Part shown: piece by piece, positions 1-5,274 of the stretch | How the letters are laid out: every line of letters starts with the position of its first letter | How positions within the stretch are numbered: position 1 is the stretch's first letter | Assembly: GCA_022822575.1 (NCBI GenBank) | Contig: JAJEBJ010000191.1 | Coordinates: 1-5,274, forward strand | Length of the DNA stretch: 5,274 nucleotides | Origin: Alphaproteobacteria bacterium | GTDB lineage: Bacteria > Pseudomonadota > Alphaproteobacteria > SP197 | Direction: 5' to 3' | Made by a program: the position numbers and the translations under genes | The notes under the pieces: generated by a model | Seen by the model: the letters and a program-made list of their open reading frames with translations, nothing else | What the model was told of the DNA's origin: nothing | The model's database searches: none

Positions 1-394
1 TGACAAGGGGGTCTCCGCGGGAGAGCAGGGGTCGCGTGTGATCGGCTCCGACGCGCCGCAGGAGGGTGCCGGGACCGGCCCGCAGCCACACCGTGTGAGC
101 TTCCTCCAGGATGTGACCACGCGTTGCCTCGTTCATGAGAGCGCCGCCGCCGGCGGCGATGACCCCCGGACCGGATCGCAGCAGACGCTTGATGACGCTG
201 TGCTCGGCGCGGCGAAACTCCTCTTCGCCGAACCGCTCGAAGATGTCTGTCACCGAAGCTCCTGCCGCCTTCTCGATCTCCTCGTCCGAATCCCAGAAGG
301 GAAGGCCGAGCCTTGCTGCCAGGCGTCTGCCCACACTCGTCTTTCCTGCGCCCATCATCCCGACAAGGACAATCGGCCGGTCTGCCTTCACCAC
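1..394 (-). CDS. aroK: Shikimate kinase, 3' end cut by the window edge
   Basis: Cytoplasmic enzyme that phosphorylates shikimate to shikimate 3-phosphate with ATP, in the pathway to chorismate and the aromatic amino acids. About 131 residues are present of a family length near 170-200; the C-terminal part lies off the left edge. Visible motifs: the Walker A loop GMMGAGKTS (residues 12-20), the DSD acidic pair (35-37) for Mg and shikimate, the FRRAE motif (60-64) with a shikimate-binding Arg, the AAGGGA glycine turn (80-85), and RPLL at 121-124 in the ATP lid. The start is GTG at 394 (or the adjacent GTG at 391), preceded by GGAG at 403-400 with 5 or 8 nt spacing. The frame stays open for more than 50 codons further upstream but has no ATG, GTG or TTG there, so a longer protein is unlikely. 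It is divergent from the rest of the window. In related bacteria aroB usually follows, which would lie outside this window. The family assignment is firm. Confidence 0.95.
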   Translation of the reverse strand, partial: MVKADRPIVLVGMMGAGKTSVGRRLAARLGLPFWDSDEEIEKAAGASVTDIFERFGEEEFRRAEHSVIKRLLRSGPGVIAAGGGALMNEATRGHILEEAHTVWLRAGPGTLLRRVGADHTRPLLSRGDPLV

Positions 395-414
395 GCCTTC
401 TCCGGCGGCAACAA

Positions 415-443
415 TTGCCGCATCCCTGCCATAAACGTATAGA
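415..443 (+). promoter_or_regulatory. Candidate sigma-70-type promoter for the rightward genes
   Basis: TTGCCG (415-420) and TATAGA (438-443) are separated by exactly 17 nt, so both elements are partial matches at ideal spacing. The start point would be near 450, about 38 nt before the ATG at 488. It would serve the 46-residue membrane protein and the exported protein, and possibly xerD. It overlaps the leftward aroK promoter candidate. Confidence 0.4.
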
Positions 444-465
444 TTGTACTTCGTGATGTGTTCAA
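436..465 (-). promoter_or_regulatory. Candidate sigma-70-type promoter for aroK
   Basis: Reading the minus strand, TTGAAC (465-460) and TATACG (441-436) are separated by 18 nt, resembling -35 and -10 elements. Transcription would start near 429, giving a leader of about 35 nt before the GTG start of aroK. This is a match by eye only. The -10 overlaps the candidate -10 of the opposite promoter. Confidence 0.4.
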
Positions 466-487
466 CGTTCCACGACTGCGCCCAACC

Positions 488-628
488 ATGCGATTGATCA
501 AGCGCTTCCTCATCCTTGTGGTTCTTCTCGCCGTTGCGGGCGGAGCCGGTTACCTCGCCGTGTGGGACATCAAGTCTCCGATGCGCACGATTGTCGAGGA
601 TGTTCCCGATGACAGGTTTGACAACTAG
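488..628 (+). CDS. Small single-span membrane protein, 46 aa, function unknown
   Basis: The reading frame begins MRLIKRFLILVVLLAVAGG and encodes 46 residues. Residues 1-6 are basic (R2, K5, R6), residues about 7-26 are strongly hydrophobic, and the tail is polar and acidic, ending near VPDDRFDN. By the positive-inside rule the N-terminus is probably cytoplasmic and the tail periplasmic, making a signal-anchored inner-membrane miniprotein; the lack of an Ala-X-Ala-like site argues against cleavage. There is no clear Shine-Dalgarno sequence before the ATG, the main weakness of the call. Support comes from its position as first frame after the candidate promoter and from its stop overlapping the start of the next gene by 20 nt, as in coupled genes. 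I do not recognise a named family. Chance openness is possible, but the basic-hydrophobic-acidic design is unlikely to be accidental. Confidence 0.7.
   Translation: MRLIKRFLILVVLLAVAGGAGYLAVWDIKSPMRTIVEDVPDDRFDN
596..600 (+). promoter_or_regulatory. Ribosome binding site that fixes the start of the exported protein
   Basis: GAGGA lies 8 nt upstream of the ATG at 609, inside the end of the 46-codon frame. It supports the 609 start over the in-frame ATG at 516, which has no such site and would put 31 extra residues before the signal peptide. Confidence 0.75.
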
Positions 629-2444
629 CCGTCTTGTCGGCGCCGGACTGGTCGCCGCCGCCATGCTGGCCACGGTCGGTGCGCACGGTCAAGACGCCGA
701 GCCCCTCGTCATCATTCCCCTCGAGCCGGTTGAAATCGACATCACGACTGTCGAACCGGTTGAACCCGACGTCACCTCCTCTGGGGCGGTTGAATCGATC
801 GAGGTGATTGAGGACATCGTTGATCCAGCGACGGAGACGGTGCAGCAGCAGGCGGAAGAACCGGCGGCTGACGGCCTCGAGGTGGACGCCCTTCCGGCCC
901 TTGTTGCCGGTCGTGTGGGAACCATCGGCGAGACGACAGGCGGATTCTCCCGAGACCTCTGGCAGAACAGTGACGGCGCCTTCATCGCCTCCCTCATGGG
1001 CATGCTTGGATCCGGAACCGAGAGAGTGCCGGATCTGGCTCGGCGCCTGCTGCTGACCACGGCCGATCCCCCGGCCGATGCAGTGGACGACTGGCTGGGG
1101 ATGAGGATCGAAACCCTGATTGCCCTTGGCCTCACCGACGATGCCGCTGATCTCATGCAGCGTGCCGGGCGCCGGGCACTGCAGGGAGCGGGCAACAAGG
1201 GCAAGATCGACGTGCTCCTTCTTGCCGGCGATGGCGGGGAGGCATGCCAGGAGGTCCGCACCCAGCTTGACGAGGACGATGACCCCTATCTGGCCACCGC
1301 GCTGGTGTTCTGCCAGCGTCTCGAGGGCGCCCATGCCGCCGCGGAACTGAGTCTGTCCGTGCTCCAGGATGCCGGTGTTGACATCGATCCCCGCTATCTG
1401 GCGCTGGACAGGGCGCTTGCGACGTCCACGCCGGTGGATCTCGCCGCGCTTGGAAACGTCACGCCTCTCATGTTTGCCATGGCCCTTGCCGGCGCCGCCG
1501 AGGTCTCCATCGGATTTCTCGATCACGCGTCTTTGCCTGTCTTGCGGGCGATCGCCGATCGCCCCGGACTTCCCGACGCTCTGCGTCTGGCCGCCGCGGA
1601 GCGGGCAACAGCCCGCGGTTTCATGGCGCCAGGCGACCTTGCCTCCCTTTACCTGGAGGCCGGTCCTTCCACCGATTCGCAAGCCGGTCCGGTCATCCGG
1701 GCACAGATGTTCCAGGACCTGATGGGTGCGGCGCTGGTGGAGGACAGGGCGAGACTCATCGCCTCGTTCGTCCAGCTCGGAGCAAGGGCGCCGGATCCCT
1801 GGGTGTTCCGGGCCGTGGCCATGGTGGCGGCCACCGAGGTTGCCGCACTGGCTCCGGGCAACGGGCTTGGCTGGTTCTCTACCCAGGCGGTCCTCACGCT
1901 GCTGGCGGCGGGAGCGGCAGAGGACGCTGCCGGATGGTGGCCCATTATCGAACAGCGTGCGCTCCTCGATCACGCGGCGGCGGCGGAAGCGGCCGTCTTC
2001 TGGCCTCTGCTCCGGTTGTGGATGGGCGACGACCTCTTCGATGACGGCACCGCGATGCACACTTGGTGGCGGACGGTCGTTGGAGTCGCACCCGAACGCG
2101 CCCGTCGACTTGGAGAACTCTACCTTGTCCTCCTGGCGGCCCTGGATGACCGGATCGCCGAGCCGATCCTTCACGACATTCTTCTCGCCAGGTTCGGCGA
2201 CAGGCAACTGATTCCGCGTGAGAGCGCCGGCGACGCCGGGCTTGTCGTGGCACTCGGCGCGGCTTCCAGGGATGGTCGTCTCGGCGAGGCGCTGCTGCTC
2301 TCCACCATCCTCCTGTCGTCGCAGGATCCTTCCCGCGTGGACATCCGGAGTGCCGCTGCCGTGATAGGAGCCCTGAGAGCGCTGGGACTGGAACGCGAGG
2401 CGCGGCTTCTTGCCCTCGAGGTCGCCTTCGCGAACGCCGTCTGA
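609..2444 (+). CDS. Exported alanine-rich, probably alpha-helical protein of unknown function, 611 aa
   Basis: The N-terminus has a signal-peptide shape: a polar start with R8, a hydrophobic core around residues 9-23, and a likely cleavage at AHG|QD near residue 27, so the product is probably periplasmic. Residues about 31-75 are a low-complexity acidic, Val/Pro/Glu-rich linker with a 10-residue repeat (EPVEIDITTV then EPVEPDVTSS). From about 115 to the end the sequence is Ala/Leu-rich and looks like stacked amphipathic helices of the TPR or HEAT-like kind, for example around 165-195, 225-255 and 555-605, although I see no strict repeat consensus. The only cysteines are C213 and C235, which could form a disulfide in the periplasm. 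No catalytic motif is visible. It overlaps the 46-residue membrane protein gene by 20 nt and ends 47 nt before xerD. A role in the cell envelope, as a scaffold, is inference only; the gene itself is well supported by length, signal peptide and ribosome binding site. Confidence 0.9.
   Translation: MTGLTTSRLVGAGLVAAAMLATVGAHGQDAEPLVIIPLEPVEIDITTVEPVEPDVTSSGAVESIEVIEDIVDPATETVQQQAEEPAADGLEVDALPALVAGRVGTIGETTGGFSRDLWQNSDGAFIASLMGMLGSGTERVPDLARRLLLTTADPPADAVDDWLGMRIETLIALGLTDDAADLMQRAGRRALQGAGNKGKIDVLLLAGDGGEACQEVRTQLDEDDDPYLATALVFCQRLEGAHAAAELSLSVLQDAGVDIDPRYLALDRALATSTPVDLAALGNVTPLMFAMALAGAAEVSIGFLDHASLPVLRAIADRPGLPDALRLAAAERATARGFMAPGDLASLYLEAGPSTDSQAGPVIRAQMFQDLMGAALVEDRARLIASFVQLGARAPDPWVFRAVAMVAATEVAALAPGNGLGWFSTQAVLTLLAAGAAEDAAGWWPIIEQRALLDHAAAAEAAVFWPLLRLWMGDDLFDDGTAMHTWWRTVVGVAPERARRLGELYLVLLAALDDRIAEPILHDILLARFGDRQLIPRESAGDAGLVVALGAASRDGRLGEALLLSTILLSSQDPSRVDIRSAAAVIGALRALGLEREARLLALEVAFANAV
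721..810 (+). repeat. Three degenerate 30-bp tandem units inside the exported protein gene
   Basis: The octamer CGGTTGAA occurs at 727-734, 757-764 and 787-794, exactly 30 nt apart. The first two units match closely over about 25 nt (TCGA, one difference, CCGGTTGAA, two differences, CGAC, one difference, TCAC); the third is more diverged. In protein this gives a 10-residue EPVE-type unit in the acidic linker after the signal peptide. Confidence 0.75.
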
Positions 2445-2471
2445 CAGAACGGAAAGGGAGTCCCCGCATTC

Positions 2472-2495
2472 ATGGTCCGCACGGTGCGACGGTGA
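2472..2495 (+). other. Possible 7-codon leader frame ending in the xerD start codon
   Basis: ATG at 2472 opens a frame reading MVRTVRR and stops at TGA 2493-2495, which overlaps the GTG of xerD at 2492 as GTGA. A purine-rich ribosome binding sequence, AAAGGGAG (2453-2460), stands 11 nt before this ATG but 31 nt before the xerD GTG. Translation of the short frame could deliver ribosomes to xerD. Chance occurrence of so short a frame cannot be excluded. Confidence 0.3.
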
Positions 2496-3382
2496 CGAAG
2501 GACAGTCAGGGTCCGGCGGATGTCATCGGCCTCTTCCTCGAGATGATGGTGGTCGAACGTGGCGCATCCTCCAATACGGTCGAGGCCTATCGCCGGGACC
2601 TTTCGGACCTTTCGGACTACCTGGCGCCCGGCTCCCTTTTGGAAGCCTCATCCGACGACATCCGACGCTGGCTCGGTGCACTGCGCCGCCGCGGCGCCAG
2701 CGCCGGAACCGCGGCGCGGCGCATGTCGGCTGCCCGCCAGTTCTATCGCTTCCTTGCCAGCGAGAAACTGCGCGGCGACGATCCGGCGGCAAGGCTGGAA
2801 TCGCCCCGGTCCGGACCGGCCCTGCCAAGGGTGCTGTCCCAGGATCAGGTCAGCCGTTTGCTGGAGACCGCTCAGAGTGGTGACCAGCCGGAAGACCTGC
2901 GCCGGGCGGCCCTGGTGGAACTGCTCTATGCGACCGGTCTGCGTGTTTCCGAACTCGTCTCCCTGCCCGCCCGTGCGATCGAACGGGATGCGCCCTTCAT
3001 CATCGTGCGCGGCAAGGGGGGGCGTGAACGTCTCGTGCCCATTGGCGAGCGGGCCCTTCGAACGGTCAGGGCCTGGCTCGCCGTGCGTCCGGGGCCGTCT
3101 CCCTGGCTGTTTCCCTCCCGCGGCGCTTCCGGTCACCTGACGCGCCAGTCCGCAGGCAGGATCCTGAAGAAACTGGCCTTGGACTCGTGCCTCGACCCGG
3201 CGGCGGTCTCTCCTCACGTGCTGCGTCATGCCTTTGCCAGCCACCTCCTGGACAACGGCGCAGACCTGCGATCCGTCCAGACCATGCTGGGCCATGCCGA
3301 CATATCCACCACACAGATCTACACCCATGTCCTTGAGGAACGCCTCAAGTCTGCCCTGTCCAGACATCACCCTCTCGCTTGA
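2492..3382 (+). CDS. xerD: Tyrosine site-specific recombinase XerD
   Basis: Cytoplasmic recombinase that, with XerC, acts at dif near the terminus to resolve chromosome dimers under FtsK control. Its 296 residues are the usual length. The N-terminal SAM-like DNA-binding domain spans about residues 10-95 (ERGASSNTVEAYRRDL at 22-37). The catalytic domain carries all expected residues: R151 in ATGLRVSEL, K175 in RGKGGRER, H242 and R245 in HVLRHAF, H268 in MLGHAD, and the nucleophile Y277 in QIYTHV. The start is taken as GTG 2492, because homologous N-terminal sequence begins well before the first internal Met; it lacks a well-placed ribosome binding site. An ATT at 2468, 7 nt after AAAGGGAG, is in frame and could be an alternative rare start. 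The position next to aroK and accA fits the housekeeping XerD rather than an integron or phage integrase. XerC versus XerD cannot be settled by motifs alone; XerD rests mostly on context. Confidence 0.93.
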   Translation: MTKDSQGPADVIGLFLEMMVVERGASSNTVEAYRRDLSDLSDYLAPGSLLEASSDDIRRWLGALRRRGASAGTAARRMSAARQFYRFLASEKLRGDDPAARLESPRSGPALPRVLSQDQVSRLLETAQSGDQPEDLRRAALVELLYATGLRVSELVSLPARAIERDAPFIIVRGKGGRERLVPIGERALRTVRAWLAVRPGPSPWLFPSRGASGHLTRQSAGRILKKLALDSCLDPAAVSPHVLRHAFASHLLDNGADLRSVQTMLGHADISTTQIYTHVLEERLKSALSRHHPLA

Positions 3383-3384
3383 CA
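3379..3384 (+). promoter_or_regulatory. Possible -35 element before the malyl-CoA lyase gene
   Basis: A perfect TTGACA overlaps the xerD stop codon. No good -10 follows at 16-18 nt; the region near 3402-3408 gives only a weak match (CATGGA). In Alphaproteobacteria the -10 is often loose, so an internal promoter for malyl-CoA lyase and accA is possible but unproven. Confidence 0.25.
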
Positions 3385-3390
3385 GTTACC

Positions 3391-3419
3391 AGTGGCGCAA
3401 GGCATGGAATCGTGCCACT
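3391..3419 (+). repeat. Inverted repeat in the xerD to malyl-CoA lyase gap
   Basis: AGTGGCGC (3391-3398) and GTGCCACT (3412-3419) can pair over 8 bp with one G-U pair, leaving a 13-nt loop. No run of T follows, so it is not an ordinary intrinsic terminator. It ends 13 nt before the ribosome binding site of the next gene and could be an operator half-site pair or an mRNA hairpin. Confidence 0.5.
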
Positions 3420-3432
3420 CGTTCACCCCGGG

Positions 3433-3437
3433 GGAGG
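3433..3437 (+). promoter_or_regulatory. Strong ribosome binding site for malyl-CoA lyase
   Basis: GGAGG within a G-rich run lies 8 nt before the ATG at 3446. It selects this start over the in-frame GTG at 3392 and ATG at 3404, which would add residues that do not look like the family's N-terminus. Confidence 0.85.
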
Positions 3438-3445
3438 ACCGGATC

Positions 3446-4426
3446 ATGAGTTTCACCATCATCGATGCCGCTCCGGCGCGGCTCAACCGCAGCGAACTCG
3501 CCGTCCCGGGAAGCCGCACGGAGCTCTTTGCCAAGGCAGCGGCCGGCGATGCCGACGTCGTCTTTCTCGATCTCGAGGATGCCGTCGCGCCGGACGACAA
3601 GCCGCAGGCCAGGAAGAACGTGATCGAGGCTGTCAACGACCTCGACTGGGGCTCCAAGACTCTTTCCGTGCGCATCAACGGACTCGACACCCACTACATG
3701 TACCGTGATGTCGTCGACGTGATCGAACAGACAAATGGCCGGCTGGATCTCATCATGATCCCCAAGGTCGGAACGCCGTCCGATGTCTATGCAGTCGACA
3801 TGCTCGTCACCCAGGTCGAGGACGCGATGGCGCGCACGAATCGCATCGGTTTCGAACTCATCATCGAGACGGCGCTCGGCATGTCCAACGTCGAGGCGAT
3901 CGCCGGTGCCAGCGGACGCAACGAGAGCCTGCACTTTGGCGTGGCCGATTACGCTGCCTCGACGCGTGCCCGCATGACCACCATCGGCGGTCCCAATCCC
4001 CTTTACGGCGTGCTGACCGATGCCGAGGGCGAGGCCCCACGGGATTTCCACTGGGGAGACATGTGGCACTTCGCCATTTCCCGCATGGTGGTGGCGGCCC
4101 GGGCACAGGGTTTGCGGCCCATCGACGGACCCTTCGGCGATTTCCGGGATGGTGACGGCTATCGCGCCCAGGCCAACAGGGCAGCTGCCCTGGGGTGCGA
4201 GGGCAAGTGGGCCATTCATCCGGGGCAGATTCCCCTCGCCAACGAGGTGAACAGCCCCTCCGAAAAGGAGGTGACCCAGGCGCAGCGCATTCTCGAAGCC
4301 ATGGACAAGGCGCAAAGGGAAGGCCAGGGGGCGGTCTCCCTGGACGGCAAGCTGATCGATATCGCATCGATCAAGCAGGCCGAGGTGATGGTGCGAAAGG
4401 CCGAACAGATCAGGTCGGCCGGATAG
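3446..4426 (+). CDS. mcl: L-malyl-CoA lyase (CitE-like; possibly also beta-methylmalyl-CoA lyase)
   Basis: Reversible Mg-dependent Claisen-type enzyme splitting L-malyl-CoA into acetyl-CoA and glyoxylate. It belongs to the HpcH/HpaI-CitE TIM-barrel family and acts in the serine cycle or the ethylmalonyl-CoA pathway, where related enzymes also handle beta-methylmalyl-CoA. The 326 residues fit the usual length of about 320. Motifs in order: RSELAVPGSR (15-24) in the CoA-binding entry, VFLDLEDAVAPDDK (39-52), RINGLDTHYMYRDVVD with R76, IMIPKVG (103-109), IIETALGMSNVEAI with metal ligand E141, FGVADYAASTRAR with D168, RPIDGPFGDF (224-233), KWAIHP (254-259), and the C-terminal LIDIASIKQAE (303-313) with an acidic residue expected to reach a neighbouring subunit's active site. 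From memory, the DYAASTRAR and LTD segments resemble the Methylobacterium serine-cycle enzyme more than Rhodobacter Mcl1. It starts 63 nt after xerD and precedes accA by 19 nt. Exact substrate range cannot be read from sequence. Confidence 0.92.
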   Translation: MSFTIIDAAPARLNRSELAVPGSRTELFAKAAAGDADVVFLDLEDAVAPDDKPQARKNVIEAVNDLDWGSKTLSVRINGLDTHYMYRDVVDVIEQTNGRLDLIMIPKVGTPSDVYAVDMLVTQVEDAMARTNRIGFELIIETALGMSNVEAIAGASGRNESLHFGVADYAASTRARMTTIGGPNPLYGVLTDAEGEAPRDFHWGDMWHFAISRMVVAARAQGLRPIDGPFGDFRDGDGYRAQANRAAALGCEGKWAIHPGQIPLANEVNSPSEKEVTQAQRILEAMDKAQREGQGAVSLDGKLIDIASIKQAEVMVRKAEQIRSAG

Positions 4427-4438
4427 GGACAGAGTCCC
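4426..4438 (+). repeat. Short hairpin between malyl-CoA lyase and accA
   Basis: GGGAC (4426-4430) and GTCCC (4434-4438) form a perfect 5-bp stem with a 3-nt loop. It begins on the last base of the upstream stop codon and ends 7 nt before the accA ATG. There is no T-run, so it is not a terminator. It occupies the spot where a ribosome binding site would be expected and might tune accA translation; chance is possible for so short a stem. Confidence 0.4.
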
Positions 4439-4445
4439 CACCGTC

Positions 4446-5274
4446 ATGCGCCTGGCACTGGAATTCGAGCGGCCAATCGTCGAACTCGAGAGCAAGATCG
4501 AGGAGCTTCGCCGGCTGTCGGTCGACGATGGCGTCAACATTGTAGACGAGGTCAATCGTCTGGAGACGAAGCTCGACCGTCTCCTCATCCAGACCTATGG
4601 CAAGCTCAGCCCGTGGCAGAAGACCCAGGTCGCCAGGCACCCGGCGCGTCCCCACACGTCGGTCTTCATCTCGTCGCTCATTGAGGATTTCGTGCCGTTC
4701 GCCGGAGACCGACTCTATGGCGAGGATCCCGCGATGCTGGCGGGCGTCGGTACCTTCAACGGGCGTCCGGTGGTGGTCATGGGCCACGAGAAAGGCAACG
4801 ACACGGACAGCCGCGTCCGGCACAACTTCGGCATGGCGCGGCCCGAGGGCTACCGCAAGGCCGCCCGGCTGATGCGCCTGGCGGACCGTTTTGGTCTGGC
4901 GGTGGTCTCCTTTGTCGATACGGCCGGAGCCTACCCGGGAATCGGCGCCGAGGAGAGAGGACAGGCGGAGGCCATCGCCCGTTGCATCGAGACCTGCCTC
5001 ACCATCCGGGTGCCGTTGGTGTCCGTGGTGATTGGAGAGGGCGGCTCAGGGGGCGCCATCGCCATTGCCGTGGCGGATCGCGTGCTGATGCTCGAACACG
5101 CTGTCTACTCCGTGATCTCTCCGGAAGGCTGCGCCTCCATCCTGTGGCGCAGCAGCGATGAGGCCGAGACGGCTGCCAATGCCCTCAAACTGACCGCCAC
5201 CGACCTGGAAGGACTGAAGATCATCGACCGTGTGGTGAAGGAGCCTCTGGGTGGCGCCCACCGCGATCCCGACG
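4446..5274 (+). CDS. accA: Acetyl-CoA carboxylase carboxyltransferase subunit alpha, 3' end cut by the window edge
   Basis: Alpha subunit of the carboxyltransferase that, with AccD, moves the carboxyl group from biotin on AccB to acetyl-CoA, giving malonyl-CoA for fatty acid synthesis in the cytoplasm. 276 residues are present of roughly 318-320; no stop codon is reached. The N-terminal helical segment (about 10-50, with PIVELESKIEELRRL) is the family's coiled region. The crotonase-like core follows: HPARPHTS (65-72), GDRLYGED (87-94), GHEKGNDT (113-120), NFGMARPEGYRKA (127-139), FVDTAGAYPG (156-165), GEGGSGGAIAI (197-207), which forms the oxyanion and CoA region, and SPEGCASILW (225-234). 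The start at ATG 4446 matches the family's usual beginning, although no strong ribosome binding site precedes it, so coupling to the upstream gene 19 nt away is likely. All conserved motifs are intact. Confidence 0.97.
   Translation, partial: MRLALEFERPIVELESKIEELRRLSVDDGVNIVDEVNRLETKLDRLLIQTYGKLSPWQKTQVARHPARPHTSVFISSLIEDFVPFAGDRLYGEDPAMLAGVGTFNGRPVVVMGHEKGNDTDSRVRHNFGMARPEGYRKAARLMRLADRFGLAVVSFVDTAGAYPGIGAEERGQAEAIARCIETCLTIRVPLVSVVIGEGGSGGAIAIAVADRVLMLEHAVYSVISPEGCASILWRSSDEAETAANALKLTATDLEGLKIIDRVVKEPLGGAHRDPD

Noticed and set aside
38..442. Plus-strand open frames opposite aroK
   Set aside because: The minus strand encodes shikimate kinase with Walker A, FRxxE and GGG motifs; the plus frames show nothing recognisable.
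1548..1563. GCGATCGCC/GATCGCC direct and palindromic repeat
   Set aside because: Short, coding (RAIADRPG in the exported protein), and explained by GC-rich Ala-Ile-Asp-Arg codons.
570..2207. A 545-codon open frame on the minus strand opposite the exported protein
   Set aside because: The plus-strand frame has a signal peptide, a ribosome binding site and plausible amino acid composition. The minus frame is rich in Arg, Gly and His as expected of a shadow.
2492..3382. The tyrosine recombinase as a sign of an integron, integrative element or phage
   Set aside because: Length, motifs and the aroK/accA neighbourhood fit the housekeeping XerD. No attachment sites, tRNA gene, cargo genes or shift in base composition are visible.
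4354..4372. Perfect 7-bp inverted repeat GATCGAT/ATCGATC with a 5-nt loop
   Set aside because: It lies inside the conserved LIDIASIK coding motif of malyl-CoA lyase and follows from the Ile-Asp and Ser-Ile codons, so no regulatory role is needed.
3386..4588. A 400-codon open frame on the minus strand opposite malyl-CoA lyase
   Set aside because: It is antisense to a clearly recognised enzyme gene with all motifs intact. Long antisense frames are expected in GC-rich DNA, and its translation has no recognisable domain.

Overview
The window is GC-rich chromosomal DNA that looks alphaproteobacterial. The evidence is codon bias and gene content: a shikimate kinase gene divergent from a tyrosine recombinase gene of XerD type, with accA close by. 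From general knowledge this aroK / xerD / accA neighbourhood is common in Alphaproteobacteria. A malyl-CoA lyase of the kind used in the serine cycle and the ethylmalonyl-CoA pathway sits between xerD and accA, which fits the same class. I cannot name a genus.

Layout. On the minus strand at the left edge is the 5' part of aroK (start near 394, running off the window). Positions 395-487 hold a short divergent intergenic region with overlapping candidate promoters. Everything else is on the plus strand and closely packed: a 46-residue single-span membrane protein (488-628); a 611-residue exported alanine-rich protein of unknown function that overlaps it (609-2444); xerD (2492-3382); malyl-CoA lyase (3446-4426); and accA (4446 to the right edge, incomplete). 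No stretch over 300 bases lacks a gene.

How the genes relate. aroK belongs to aromatic amino acid synthesis. xerD resolves chromosome dimers. Malyl-CoA lyase yields (or uses) acetyl-CoA plus glyoxylate, and AccA is the carboxyltransferase alpha subunit of acetyl-CoA carboxylase, which consumes acetyl-CoA. The last two are 19 nt apart and plausibly co-transcribed, so acetyl-CoA is a shared metabolite. The 46-residue and 611-residue proteins look translationally coupled and both point to the cell envelope; their function is not recognisable from sequence.

I see no defence locus, mobile element, CRISPR array or RNA gene, and nothing that convincingly amounts to a new system. The less explained parts are the small membrane protein plus exported helical protein pair, the odd translation start of xerD, and small inverted repeats in the gaps before malyl-CoA lyase and accA.
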